From assembly GCA_047602365.1 (NCBI GenBank), contig JASGHM010000003.1:1-64000 (forward strand): a DNA stretch of 64,000 bases, given 5' to 3'. The position numbers and the translations under genes are program-made. Below, one piece after another: positions 14,801-22,555 of this stretch. Positions within the stretch are counted from its first letter, which is position 1. Each line of letters begins with the position of its first letter. The notes under the pieces are model-generated. The model made no database searches. It was not told where the DNA came from and saw only the letters and a list, made by a program, of their open reading frames with translations. This DNA comes from Piscinibacter sp047602365. GTDB taxonomy: Bacteria > Pseudomonadota > Gammaproteobacteria > Burkholderiales > Burkholderiaceae_C.

Positions 14801-15181
14801 GTGAACCGCCCGACCGACTCGGAAGCCCGCAAGCGGCGCGACGCTGCGATCCGTTCGCAGGACGACGCCATCGCCGAGCATCTCGCCCGTGCCTACCAGT
14901 CCGGCGAACTGCAGAGCGCGCCCAGCTTCGGCAAGCCCATGCCCGAGTCGGAAGGCTGGTCGGAAACACCCGCCGAGTTCCGCCTCCCGTTCAAGATCCT
15001 CAAGAACGCCGGCGTTTCTCCGCCCGAGATCGAGTTGTTCCACCAGCGCGCCCAGCTTCGTGAACGACTCGGCACGGCCACGTCCGACCAGGAGCGCCAG
15101 GTGCTGAGCCGAAAGCTCAGTGAACTGGAGCAGGCGATTGCCCTGCGGCTGGAGGGCATGCGCGCGAGCGGCAGGCTGTAG
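14801..15181 (+). CDS. DUF1992 (DnaJ-homologue subfamily C 28-type) protein
   Basis: A 126-residue protein carrying the DUF1992 domain, also called the DnaJ homologue subfamily C member 28 conserved domain. Markers are ELQSAPSFGKPMPESEGW and LPFKILKNAGVSPPEIELF. The C-terminal half is a long charged helix pair. There is no J domain here. The function is unknown. The GTG start lies directly after the worn attC 25. No attC is visible between this gene and the next. Confidence 0.82.
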   Translation: MNRPTDSEARKRRDAAIRSQDDAIAEHLARAYQSGELQSAPSFGKPMPESEGWSETPAEFRLPFKILKNAGVSPPEIELFHQRAQLRERLGTATSDQERQVLSRKLSELEQAIALRLEGMRASGRL

Positions 15182-15217
15182 GCGCTGCGCGTCGAGGCCT
15201 CGCCCCAGGGAATCACG

Positions 15218-15820
15218 GTGCAGCTCGTCCCCGCCTCCCCCTCCGATGCCGGGCCTGCCGCGAGGTGCTTCGCAGACGCCTTCGCCACCGACCCGCTCAT
15301 CGGCTACTTCTTCGGCGACAGCCCGGCCGGCCGTGCCGAATCCGCCGAACGGTTCTTCTCGCTGCTGCTGCGTGCGCGCCTGGCCATGGCCATGCCGATC
15401 GTGCTTGCACGCCATGCGCAGGGCATCGTCGGCGGGGCCATGGGCTACTCCACCGTTCGACCCGAATGGCCGGTGCAGCTTCAGCACGAGTGGGCTGCGC
15501 TGGAGGCGGCCTCCCCGGCCGTGGCGGATCGTTTCGCCGCCTACGAGAGCATCGCCGCCGCGTCGGAGCCCGAAGGACCGCACTACTACCTCGGGGTCGT
15601 CGGTGTCCATCCCGGCGCGCGCGGCACCGGCACGGGCGGCGCTCTCGTGCGAGCGTTCTGCGAGCGGTCGTTCAGCGACCCTGCATCCGCCGGCGTCTAC
15701 CTGGAAACCGCCAATCCGGAGAATCTCGGCTTCTACGCCCACCATGGCTTCGTCGAGCGCGGCTCGGGCCCACTCGGTGAAGGCCGGCTCTGGTGCCTGT
15801 TCCACGAACACGCGCGTTGA
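15218..15820 (+). CDS. GNAT family N-acetyltransferase
   Basis: A 200-residue acetyltransferase. YYLGVVGVHPGARGTGTGGA is strand 4 plus the acetyl-CoA loop, and VYLETANPENLGFYAHHGFV is the substrate-side motif and C-terminal strand. The N-terminal region (FADAFATDPLIGYFF) resembles the group of GNATs acting on small xenobiotics. GTG 15218 is the first suitable start. The substrate is unknown, and no attC is seen on either side. Confidence 0.87.
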   Translation: MQLVPASPSDAGPAARCFADAFATDPLIGYFFGDSPAGRAESAERFFSLLLRARLAMAMPIVLARHAQGIVGGAMGYSTVRPEWPVQLQHEWAALEAASPAVADRFAAYESIAAASEPEGPHYYLGVVGVHPGARGTGTGGALVRAFCERSFSDPASAGVYLETANPENLGFYAHHGFVERGSGPLGEGRLWCLFHEHAR

Positions 15821-15886
15821 GCATCGAACGCCGGCGGCGGGCCGGCATGCCGACCCCGCGGCACGCGGCATGCTTCTGCAGCCGTC

Positions 15887-16501
15887 GTGAACCACCCCGC
15901 ACCACAGTTGCTCGCACACACATGGCTCGATGATGGCCACGCACTGATTGCGGGCTCGCTGTTCGTCGCCTTGGGCCTCACCATGTTCTCCCACGCCGGC
16001 CTGCTCACCGGCGGTGTTGCAGGGCTGGCCTTCCTGGCCAGCTACGCGAGCGGCCTCAGCCTGGGACTCTGCTTCTTCGGCTTCAGTCTGCCGTTCTTCT
16101 GGCTCTCCTGGCGATACCTCGGCAGGGAGTTCACCGCGAAGAGCTTCCTCGCCGTCGCACTGGTCTCCGGCTGCACTGCGCTGGCACCCAAGGTCGTGCG
16201 CTTCGAATTGCTGGATCCCTGGGTGGCCTCGGTGCTCGGCGGATTCCTGATCGGCTTCGGGCTGCTCGCCCTGCTTCGACATCGTGCAAGCGTCGGCGGG
16301 ATCAACATCCTCGCGCAATGGCTGCAGCAGTCCAGGGGCCTGAGTGCAGGCAAGATCCAGATGTCCGTCGACATCCTGGTCGTCCTCGCGGCGTTGTTCG
16401 TCGTGCCGCCGGTACGCGTTCTGCAATCCGTGGTGGGTGCGCTCGCCATCGGCGCGATACTGACCCTGAACCACAGGCCGGGCCGGTACCTCGGCGTGTA
16501 G
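15887..16501 (+). CDS. YitT family membrane protein
   Basis: A 204-residue inner-membrane protein with about six helices. SLFVALGLTMFSHAGLLTGG near residues 24-43 and SVGGINILAQWLQQSRG (133-149) are the glycine-rich conserved elements of the YitT/DUF161 family. Its transported molecule is not firmly known. The C-terminal cytoplasmic domain found in longer relatives is missing, as in other short members. GTG 15887 starts 66 bases after the GNAT gene. Confidence 0.85.
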   Translation: MNHPAPQLLAHTWLDDGHALIAGSLFVALGLTMFSHAGLLTGGVAGLAFLASYASGLSLGLCFFGFSLPFFWLSWRYLGREFTAKSFLAVALVSGCTALAPKVVRFELLDPWVASVLGGFLIGFGLLALLRHRASVGGINILAQWLQQSRGLSAGKIQMSVDILVVLAALFVVPPVRVLQSVVGALAIGAILTLNHRPGRYLGV

Positions 16502-16510
16502 ACGGCAGGC

Positions 16511-16607
16511 GCCCCGACTCGCCGCTCGAGGCCCCCCCGCCGGCAAGCCACTTGGCCTGCGCACCGGCCAGTGTCATCATCCAGCGAGCCCGTCTCGAAC
16601 GACGGGC
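16511..16607 (+). repeat. attC site 28 (worn, 97 bp)
   Basis: Left box GCCCCGAC, then CGCTCGAGGCC, ACTTGGCCTGCGCACCGGCC and TGTCATCATCC, and a right end CTCGAAC-GACGGGC. The right stem is mostly gone. Confidence 0.62.
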
Positions 16608-16637
16608 CTCACACACCCCCTTCGGAGTCTTGTCGGT

Positions 16638-17189
16638 ATGGCCAGTCGCTCAGGGTCCGGTTCTGCATTGCTGGTCGTCGATGTGCAGGTCGGGGTGGTC
16701 GCCCGGGCCTGGGAACGCGATCGAATCGTCGGCAACGTGGCGCTCGCGGTTCGCAAGGCGCGAGCGGCCGGGGTGCCGGTCGTCTGGGTGCAGCACCAGG
16801 ACGAAGAGCTGGTGCCGGAGTCACCGGCGTGGCAGTGGGTGCCGGAGCTCGAGCCGCTGCCCGGTGAACTGCGCATCCACAAGCACCACAACTCGGCGTT
16901 CGAGAGCACCGAGTTGCTGTCCCAGCTCGACCGGCTTGGCGTGGCCAGACTCTTCCTGGCGGGCGCAGCCAGCAACTGGTGCATCCGGGCCACTGCCTAT
17001 GGTGCGTTGGACCGCGGCTTCGACCTCACACTGCTCAGTGACGCGCACACGACCCAGGACATGGAGCTCGAGCCCGGGCGGGTGGTCGAGGCGCGCAGCG
17101 TCGTCGACGATCTCAATGTCGCCATGCGTTGGCTGTCGTACCCGGGCCGCTCCAACGCGGCGGTGCCGGTCGCGGAAGCGGCGTTCTGA
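16638..17189 (+). CDS. Isochorismatase-family cysteine hydrolase
   Basis: A 183-residue hydrolase with the catalytic triad of the isochorismatase fold: D15 (LLVVDVQ), K82 (RIHKHHNSAFE) and C115 (ASNWCIRATAYGA). Relatives hydrolyse amides such as nicotinamide or N-carbamoyl compounds, or vinyl ethers. The substrate cannot be assigned. The start is the ATG after GGAGTCTTGTCGGT. The next gene follows 19 bases later with its own ribosome site and no attC, so the two may be co-transcribed. Confidence 0.88.
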   Translation: MASRSGSGSALLVVDVQVGVVARAWERDRIVGNVALAVRKARAAGVPVVWVQHQDEELVPESPAWQWVPELEPLPGELRIHKHHNSAFESTELLSQLDRLGVARLFLAGAASNWCIRATAYGALDRGFDLTLLSDAHTTQDMELEPGRVVEARSVVDDLNVAMRWLSYPGRSNAAVPVAEAAF

Positions 17190-17208
17190 CAGGGAGCCGG
17201 AGGCCGCC

Positions 17209-17688
17209 ATGAAGGTCATTCCTGCCAAGCGTGTGCGTCGCAGCTACACGCAGAAGCTGCTGGGTTCACCCGAGCAGGTCTTTCCACTGCTGTGCCCGGT
17301 GCGCGAGGCGGACTGGATCCAGGGCTGGGACCCGCTCCTGGTCGTCTCCGCGTCCGGTGTCGCGGAGCCCGACTGCGCCTTCATCACGGCGTCGCTGCCG
17401 TCGAACGCGATCTGGTACGTCACCCGCCACGAGCCGGGCAACGGCTTCGTCGAGATGATCAAGCTCACCCCCGGTGTCACGGCCTGCCGACTGACCATCC
17501 AGCTTCGCGCTGCCGCTGGCGGGTCGGAGGCCGACGTGACCTACTCCCACACGAGCCTTGGCGTCGAAGGCGACGAGTTCGTCGCTGCGTTCACGGAAGC
17601 GCATTACCTCAAGTTCATGCAGGACTGGGAGGCACGACTCAATCACTACCTGCGCCACGGCAGCATCCGACCGGAAGCGCAGGCCTAG
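17209..17688 (+). CDS. SRPBCC family protein
   Basis: A 159-residue protein of the START/SRPBCC helix-grip fold. RRSYTQKLLGSPEQVFPLLCP is the first strand and helix, and TEAHYLKFMQDWEARLNHYL the long C-terminal helix lining the cavity. Such proteins bind hydrophobic ligands or act as small lyases or cyclases; the ligand is unknown. ATG 17209 is preceded by AGGGAGCCGGAGG. The stop TAG lies in GCCTAGC, a worn R''-like box followed 24 bases later by GTCACGC. Confidence 0.82.
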   Translation: MKVIPAKRVRRSYTQKLLGSPEQVFPLLCPVREADWIQGWDPLLVVSASGVAEPDCAFITASLPSNAIWYVTRHEPGNGFVEMIKLTPGVTACRLTIQLRAAAGGSEADVTYSHTSLGVEGDEFVAAFTEAHYLKFMQDWEARLNHYLRHGSIRPEAQA

Positions 17689-17751
17689 CCCCTCGGCCCC
17701 CGCCGGGTGTCACGCAGTCGCTGGCGCGCCGCACTCGCACTGGAACCACGC

Positions 17752-18042
17752 ATGAACCTCCTGCTTGCAACCCGGACGCAGCCGATCGGTCGTTGGCACC
17801 TCCTGAGCTGGTCTCGTCGACTGGCGTGCCAGTTCATGCTCGGGTGGCTGGCCCATGGGGCCTACCTCGCCTTCAAGCTCGTCGCCACAGCCCACCGATG
17901 CGCCACCATGGCAGGCCCGTTTCTTCCCTGCGGACCCGGCCCCGACGCCTGGCAGCATCCGCTGCTCGTCGGACTTCTGCCTGCGGCGCTGCTCGGCATC
18001 ATGGTCTGCATCCGGCAGGTCATTCGCCAACGAGAGCACTAG
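17752..18042 (+). CDS. Small membrane protein
   Basis: A 96-residue protein with hydrophobic stretches at about 24-45 and 70-86 and two cysteines in the loop between (HRCATMAGPFLPCG), which would face the periplasm. The family is not recognised. ATG 17752 has no strong ribosome site. Its last four bases overlap the 3' end of the opposing VOC gene. Confidence 0.65.
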   Translation: MNLLLATRTQPIGRWHLLSWSRRLACQFMLGWLAHGAYLAFKLVATAHRCATMAGPFLPCGPGPDAWQHPLLVGLLPAALLGIMVCIRQVIRQREH

Positions 18043-18425
18043 GCTTCGGGCAGATCCTCGTGGATGCAGAGGTAGTTGCCCTCGGTGTCCTTGAACCACG
18101 CAGCCTTCTCCGCACCGAGCACGCACACGTGGTCGACGGTCTTCAGCCCCGGGACGTCGTAGTCCTCGAACACGACACCCAAACGCTTCAGTTGTTCGAT
18201 GCTCGCGGTGATGTCGGCGACCCGAAAGCTGATCGCCGTGTGATCCGCCTTGGTGCCCTCGGGCTTCGGAAACAGCGCGAGCGTTGTGCCGCCCACCGTG
18301 TAGACGAACTTGCCGTCGGGTTTGAAGCCTCCAGGTTTCAGGCCGAGGCAACCCTTGTAGAACCTGCGGGCGCGGTCGACATCCTTGACTGGCAGCATCG
18401 TGGTCACGGTGGCATCGGACAACAT
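18039..18425 (-). CDS. VOC family protein (inverted)
   Basis: A 128-residue glyoxalase-fold protein: TTMLPVKDVDRARRFYKGCL at the start and VLGAEKAAWFKDTEGNYLCI at the end, with a conserved DHTAISFRVADI strand. The ATG at 18425 has AAGGA eight bases upstream and is preferred over an upstream extension to 18542, which runs into repeat-like sequence. It is inverted relative to the array and converges with the membrane protein gene, overlapping it by 4 bases. The substrate is unknown. Confidence 0.87.
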   Translation of the reverse strand: MLSDATVTTMLPVKDVDRARRFYKGCLGLKPGGFKPDGKFVYTVGGTTLALFPKPEGTKADHTAISFRVADITASIEQLKRLGVVFEDYDVPGLKTVDHVCVLGAEKAAWFKDTEGNYLCIHEDLPEA

Positions 18426-18529
18426 GGGAAGTCCTTTCGCTCGAACCGGCACTTGCGAGGCCGCCGGGCACCTACCAAACCCTCGGGCCGGCCACTCAGC
18501 ATATGCCCGTCGGAGCCGAGGCGCCAGCC

Positions 18530-18627
18530 GCCAGCAGGGCACTTGGCCCGCGGGCTTGCGCTTCTTATCATCGGCCTCGCGTGCCGAGCATGCTTCCGGC
18601 TCCGGCCCCTCAGTTCAAACAGCAGCC
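18530..18627 (+). repeat. attC site 32 (long, both boxes worn)
   Basis: GGGCACTTGGCCCGCGGGC, CTTATCATCGGCCTCGC and GGCTCCGGCCCCTCAGTTCAAAC are clear, but R' has become AGCAGCC (18621-18627). A recombination triplet is missing. Confidence 0.75.
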
Positions 18628-18631
18628 GCCA

Positions 18632-19174
18632 GTGACTAGCACCCCGGATCTCCTGCCACGCTCGGGCCCGGGCGTTGTGCTGCGACGCCTCGCCGTCGCC
18701 GATCTGGCGGCGTTCCAGGCCTACCGCAGCGATGCCGAACTCGGGCGCTACCAGGGCTGGTCGGCGATGCCGGATTCCGAGGCTCGCGCGTTCCTGGACG
18801 AGATGAACCAGGCGCCGCTGTTCCGCCCCGGTGAATGGGCACAGATCGCCATCGCGGAGCCACGAACGCTGGCGCTCGTCGGCGACATCGGGCTGCACCT
18901 GGCCGACGACTCGGGTCATGCGGAGATCGGCTTCACGCTGGCGCGCCATGCGCAGCGTCGCGGGCTTGCGACGGCGGCGGTTCGCGAAGTCATCCAGCTG
19001 GTCTTCGAGTCCACGGCCGTGGGCCGGGTCGTCGGCATCACCGATGCCCGCAACGACGCGTCGATCGCTCTGCTCGAGCGGGTCGGCATGCAGAAGGTGG
19101 ACGAGCGCACGGTCGAGTTTCGTGGCGAGGCGTGTGTCGAGTACGTCTACGCCCTCCCCCGTGGTGACGGCTGA
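18632..19174 (+). CDS. GNAT family N-acetyltransferase (RimJ/AAC(6')-type)
   Basis: A 180-residue acetyltransferase. VVLRRLAVADLAAFQAYRSD is the RimJ/RimL-type start. EIGFTLARHAQRRGLATAAV holds the acetyl-CoA loop RRGLAT, and NDASIALLERVGMQKV is the C-terminal motif. Relatives acetylate ribosomal proteins or aminoglycosides. GTG 18632 lies 4 bases after the worn attC 32 and no better start exists. The stop is inside GGCTGAC, the left box of the next scar. Confidence 0.88.
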   Translation: MTSTPDLLPRSGPGVVLRRLAVADLAAFQAYRSDAELGRYQGWSAMPDSEARAFLDEMNQAPLFRPGEWAQIAIAEPRTLALVGDIGLHLADDSGHAEIGFTLARHAQRRGLATAAVREVIQLVFESTAVGRVVGITDARNDASIALLERVGMQKVDERTVEFRGEACVEYVYALPRGDG

Positions 19175-19195
19175 CCCGCGGCTCGAACGCTGAAC
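19169..19195 (+). repeat. attC scar (27 bp)
   Basis: GGCTGAC is followed almost directly by GCTCGAAC and GCTGAAC: left box plus right arm with the whole hairpin deleted. Confidence 0.5.
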
Positions 19196-19223
19196 CTCGC
19201 CGCTTGCTCCGATGCCCCCAGCC

Positions 19224-19622
19224 ATGTTCAGGCCTGCCCTCCTCGTCGCCCTCGGCGCGACGCTGGCCGGCTGCGCCGGCGCGCCGCTGTGCGGGAGCGG
19301 TCAATCGGCTGCCGTGCAGGACCTCATCTACTTCGGCACCGACACGCCCGCGGGGGCCGTCTCTGCCCAGGCCTGGGCCGAGTTTCTGTCGGAGACCGTC
19401 ACGCCGCGGTTCCCGGACGGCCTCAGCGTCTGGCCGGCGTCCGGCCAATGGCGCTCGAGCGCGGGCGCCGTCATCAGGGAGCCGTCCTACGTGCTCAGCC
19501 TGGTGCACTCGGGCAACCAGGCTTCGGAGCTCGCGGTGCTCGAGCTGATCCAGTCCTACAAGGCGCGCTTCCAGCAGGAGGCCGTGCTTCGTGTTCGTTC
19601 GGCGGCCTGCATGTCGCTCTAG
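19224..19622 (+). CDS. DUF3574 family lipoprotein
   Basis: A 132-residue exported protein. The signal ends in the lipobox LAGC at about residues 13-16. The mature part matches DUF3574: DLIYFGTDTPAG, VTPRFPDGLSVWPASGQW and EPSYVLSLVHSG. The function is unknown. ATG 19224 gives the better signal peptide; ATG 19212 is four codons upstream in frame. There is no attC between this gene and the next one 19 bases on. Confidence 0.83.
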   Translation: MFRPALLVALGATLAGCAGAPLCGSGQSAAVQDLIYFGTDTPAGAVSAQAWAEFLSETVTPRFPDGLSVWPASGQWRSSAGAVIREPSYVLSLVHSGNQASELAVLELIQSYKARFQQEAVLRVRSAACMSL

Positions 19623-19641
19623 ATTCTTCAGCGCACACGCC

Positions 19642-20130
19642 ATGCTCCACAACCAGCGCCTCACGGCATCGCTCGACGGCGAATTCGTCGTCTTTCTGAT
19701 CGGCATGCGCGTCAACCGGCCACTTCTCGTGCACAAGTGGTTCCCGGTCGCGTCGGCGATGACCCGCATGCTGGCCGAGCTTCGTGCCCACCCGGAGATG
19801 GGTTTCCTGCACGCCGAGATGTGGAGTGGTCGAACGTCGATGATGGTCCAGTACTGGCGTTCGATGGAGCAGTTGCTGGCATACGCGAAGAACAAGGAAG
19901 CCCAGCACCTGCCGGCCTGGCGCGCCTTCAACAAGGCGGTCGGGAACAACGGGTCGGTCGGCATCTGGCACGAGACCTACGCCGTGGCGCCCGGCACCTA
20001 CGAGGTGTTCTACGGCAACATGCCGCCGTTCGGCCTGGGCAAGGCGGGCCGGCTCGAGCCGGCGCATGGCGGCAAGCAGTCCGCTGCCGCAAGGCTCGGC
20101 CGTTCCGAATCCGACGACACCGCGCCCTGA
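19642..20130 (+). CDS. DUF4188 (monooxygenase-like) protein
   Basis: A 162-residue protein of the DUF4188 family, related to antibiotic-biosynthesis-type monooxygenases and phenylacetaldoxime dehydratase-like folds. FVVFLIGMRVNRPLLVHKWF opens the domain; LLAYAKNKEAQHLPAWRAFN and VGIWHETYAVAPGTYEVFY are diagnostic. The activity is not established. The C-terminal tail (from about residue 145) is low-complexity. The TGA stop is in the GCCCTGA left box of the next scar. Confidence 0.82.
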   Translation: MLHNQRLTASLDGEFVVFLIGMRVNRPLLVHKWFPVASAMTRMLAELRAHPEMGFLHAEMWSGRTSMMVQYWRSMEQLLAYAKNKEAQHLPAWRAFNKAVGNNGSVGIWHETYAVAPGTYEVFYGNMPPFGLGKAGRLEPAHGGKQSAAARLGRSESDDTAP

Positions 20131-20151
20131 GCCTTCGCTCGAACGTCAAGC
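20124..20151 (+). repeat. attC scar (28 bp)
   Basis: GCCCTGAGCCTTCGCTC joins directly to GAAC and GTCAAGC (20145-20151): left arm fused to R' with the hairpin deleted. Confidence 0.6.
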
Positions 20152-20158
20152 CGCCGTC

Positions 20159-20764
20159 ATGTCGCTCGAATGCCGTCTGGCCCGGCCCGAAGACTTCCAC
20201 GCCCTTGGACGGATGCTGGAGTTGTACCAGTACGAGCTCTCCGACATCTGGGACCAGGAACTCGACCCGCACGGCGAGTTCGGCTACGACACCTCGAAAC
20301 ATCGGCAGGCGCAGCACTGCTTCGCCCATATCCTGCTGGTCGACCAGCACTACGCAGGCTTTGCGCTGGTCGCCCCGGCCATGGTCACCCGGCAGGAGGG
20401 CTTCTGGATGGAACAGTTCTTCGTCCTCAAGCGCTATCGCCAGGCGGGATGCGGCCTGGCGCTCGCGAGGCATGTCTTCAGCTGCCACCCGGGCGCCTGG
20501 GAGGTGGGCCAGATGCCGGGCAATGCGGCTGCGCGCCAGTTCTGGCGGCGCGTCGTCGGCCTCGTCACCGAGGGCGACTTCACCGAAGTCGAAGTCACCG
20601 AGGGCTGGTGGCAGGGCACGGTGCAGCGCTTCACTGCCGAGCCCGACGGGCTAGGCCTTCGCTCCAGCAGAGGCTTCTCACCGGGCCGGCCGCTGGCCCG
20701 TCATGCGCTGCCGGTCTATGCTCCGCCTCCGGAACATGTCGCCAGATCCTCGGAGTCCGCATGA
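20159..20764 (+). CDS. GNAT acetyltransferase with attC-derived tail
   Basis: A 201-residue protein. Residues 1-160 are a GNAT: FWMEQFFVLKRYRQAGCGLA is strand 4 with the acetyl-CoA loop, and MPGNAAARQFWRRVVG the later motif. After about residue 163 the protein reads GLGLRSSRGFSPGRPLARHA and on to SSESA. That DNA (20649-20730) is the left half of an attC site, so the usual stop has been lost and the tail is translated repeat. The TGA overlaps the next start as ATGA, which may now couple the two genes. Confidence 0.82.
   Translation: MSLECRLARPEDFHALGRMLELYQYELSDIWDQELDPHGEFGYDTSKHRQAQHCFAHILLVDQHYAGFALVAPAMVTRQEGFWMEQFFVLKRYRQAGCGLALARHVFSCHPGAWEVGQMPGNAAARQFWRRVVGLVTEGDFTEVEVTEGWWQGTVQRFTAEPDGLGLRSSRGFSPGRPLARHALPVYAPPPEHVARSSESA
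20649..20730 (+). repeat. attC left half, inside coding sequence
   Basis: GGCTAGGCCTTCGCTCCAGC, ACCGGGCCGGCCGCTGGCCC and CGCTGCCGGTCTATGCTCCG match the left arm and centre of long sites (compare site 2). The right arm and R' are missing. Confidence 0.65.
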
Positions 20765-21177
20765 AGATCATCGTTTCAACGGTCGTGGCTGCCCCGATGC
20801 CGGAGGTGTGGCGCTGCTACACGACGCCGGAGGACATCAAGCTCTGGAACGCAGCCTCGCCGGATTGGCATACCACCGCCGCTTCGGTCGACCTGAGGCC
20901 AGGGGGCAGGTTCTCGTCGAGGATGGAGGCGAAGGACGGCTCGTTCGGATTCGACTTCGAGGGCGAGTACACGAAGGTGGTGCCGCATGAACTGATCGAA
21001 TACGCCTTCGGCGACCGAATGGCCGTCGTCGAGTTCAGGGAGGGAGCCCAGGGCGTCACCGTGACGGTCAGCTTCGACGGCGAGACAACCCACTCCGAAG
21101 AGCAACAACGCACGGGCTGGCAGGCGATCCTGGACAACTTCGCTCGCCACGTGAAGGGCAAGCTGGCCTCGGAGTAG
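20761..21177 (+). CDS. SRPBCC (AHSA1-type) protein
   Basis: A 138-residue protein of the AHSA1/CalC group. MKIIVSTVVAAPMPEVWRCY and TPEDIKLWNAASPDWHT open the fold, FDFEGEYTKVVPHELIEYAF follows, and QRTGWQAILDNFARHVKG is the C-terminal helix. The ligand is unknown. The start ATG overlaps the preceding stop (ATGA), which suggests translational coupling with the GNAT upstream. The next gene begins 7 bases after the stop. Confidence 0.87.
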   Translation: MKIIVSTVVAAPMPEVWRCYTTPEDIKLWNAASPDWHTTAASVDLRPGGRFSSRMEAKDGSFGFDFEGEYTKVVPHELIEYAFGDRMAVVEFREGAQGVTVTVSFDGETTHSEEQQRTGWQAILDNFARHVKGKLASE

Positions 21178-21184
21178 CTTCGTG

Positions 21185-21604
21185 ATGCACACCGCCGACC
21201 ACTTCAACGCCTTCGGTTCGCGCCACTTGCCGGGCCACCTCGGCATCGTGATCACGCAGGTCGAGGGGAACGCAGTCAGGTCGGAACTGGCGGTGCGGCA
21301 AGAGCTGATGGCGCCGAACGGCTTCCTCCATGCCGGAAGCATCGTGACGCTGGCCGACACCTCGGCCGGCTATGGCTGCGTCGCGAACCTGCCAGCCGGG
21401 GCCAGCGGCTTCACCACGGTCGAGCTCAAGTCCAATCACCTGGGCACCGCCCGGGAAGGCACCATCGAGTGTGTCGCCACGGCGGTGCATCTCGGCAAGA
21501 CGACGCAGGTCTGGGATGCCGTGGTCACGCACAAGGAAACCGGCAAGACCCTGGCCCTGTTCCGCTGCACCCAGATGGTCCTGTACCCCAAGAACGGCGC
21601 CTGA
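21185..21604 (+). CDS. PaaI-type hotdog thioesterase
   Basis: A 139-residue protein with the hotdog fold. LMAPNGFLHAGSIVTLADTS carries the conserved NGFLHAG and D residues of the catalytic region, and FTTVELKSNHLGTAREG is the dimer strand. Enzymes of this type hydrolyse acyl-CoA thioesters. ATG 21185 is preferred over GTG 21182, one codon upstream. It is close to its neighbours on both sides with no attC, unlike genes at the left of the window. Confidence 0.87.
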   Translation: MHTADHFNAFGSRHLPGHLGIVITQVEGNAVRSELAVRQELMAPNGFLHAGSIVTLADTSAGYGCVANLPAGASGFTTVELKSNHLGTAREGTIECVATAVHLGKTTQVWDAVVTHKETGKTLALFRCTQMVLYPKNGA

Positions 21605-21643
21605 GCCCAGGTTCGGAGAACCCCACCTCGTGCCCAATCCATC

Positions 21644-21940
21644 ATGAAAGACATTCGCTTCGTGGTCCTCCACGCGCCCGGACCAACGTGGCGACCCGGC
21701 GCGCCGATCTTCGAGCAGGAAGGTATTCACGCCCACATCGGCCACTATCGCCAGTGGCTCGAAGAAGGCAAGCTCGAACTCGGCGGTCCGTTCCTGGACG
21801 AGCATGCCGGCGGGATGATGATTCCGGTCGCGGGCCTCTCGGAGGCCGAGATCACGGCGTTCGCCACCGCCGATCCCGCGGTGGCGTCTGGCCTGCTGCA
21901 GGTGGCCGTGCGGCAGTGGCTGGTCGGCATGAAGCGCTGA
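21644..21940 (+). CDS. YciI family protein
   Basis: A 98-residue protein of the YCII fold. IRFVVLHAPGP, then HIGHYRQWLEEGKLELGGPF and MMIPVAGLSEAEI match the short YciI group with the conserved His and GGPF. The function is unknown. It is a second YciI-like gene beside 5118-5513, of a different subgroup. The sequence after the stop, GCTGACCCTTCGCT (21936-21949), is a left attC arm without any right arm. Confidence 0.87.
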   Translation: MKDIRFVVLHAPGPTWRPGAPIFEQEGIHAHIGHYRQWLEEGKLELGGPFLDEHAGGMMIPVAGLSEAEITAFATADPAVASGLLQVAVRQWLVGMKR

Positions 21941-22053
21941 CCCTTCGCTGCTGCGAGCCGCCGCCGGTGAGCCCCTAGGTTCATGCTCTCGCTGGACTGC
22001 CCGGCGCGCTGGGCTCATAGTGGCTGCCTCGCTGCGCCCCGGAGGGGATCTTC

Positions 22054-22419
22054 ATGCGCTCTCGCCGCTGCCTGCTGGCTTCGTGCGTTCTTCTGCTCGC
22101 GACAGGCCACGCGCTCGCGTTCCCGGATGGGTCCACCGCTCCCAGCGCGGACGAGATCAGCAAGCGGCTGTCCGATCGTGTCTTCCGCGTCAAGCTGGCC
22201 AACGGAACGACCTGGCGGCTCGACTTCAAGAGCTCGGGCTACGTCTACGTCGACACCAGCACGGGCTTCCGCAACAACGGCAAGTGGCGAACCGAGAACG
22301 GCAAGCTGTGCAGCAGGATGCAGGGTGGCGACGAAAGCTGCAACGAGGCCAGACTCTTCGAAGACACTCTTCACCTTCGCAGACTCGACGGCGAGATCAT
22401 CCGGTACGTCCCGCAGTGA
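22054..22419 (+). CDS. Exported hypothetical protein
   Basis: A 121-residue protein with a signal peptide ending near residue 22 (GHALAFP). The mature part has RLSDRVFRVKLANGTTWRLD and YVDTSTGFRNNGKWRTENGK, then two cysteines (LCSRMQGGDESCNE) likely disulfide-linked. The pattern resembles small periplasmic domains that sense or bind ligands, but no family is recognised. ATG 22054 follows GGAGGGGATCTTC. The 136 bases after it hold no gene or site I can identify. Confidence 0.75.
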   Translation: MRSRRCLLASCVLLLATGHALAFPDGSTAPSADEISKRLSDRVFRVKLANGTTWRLDFKSSGYVYVDTSTGFRNNGKWRTENGKLCSRMQGGDESCNEARLFEDTLHLRRLDGEIIRYVPQ

Positions 22420-22555
22420 GCCCCGGGCTCCTCGCGCGAGCGTGGCCGTCGCCGGCAGGCCGTCCGGCTCGGTTCCTGCTACGCGCTGCGAGCATCCGAC
22501 CTGCGCTCGCCGGCAGATGCACTGAAACGGTCCTTTCCCTTCCAAGGAGATTCGG

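Noticed and set aside
14579..16564. 661-codon open frame on the minus strand
   Set aside because: It lies opposite several good plus-strand genes (DUF1992, GNAT, YitT) and has the composition of an antisense shadow in GC-rich DNA.
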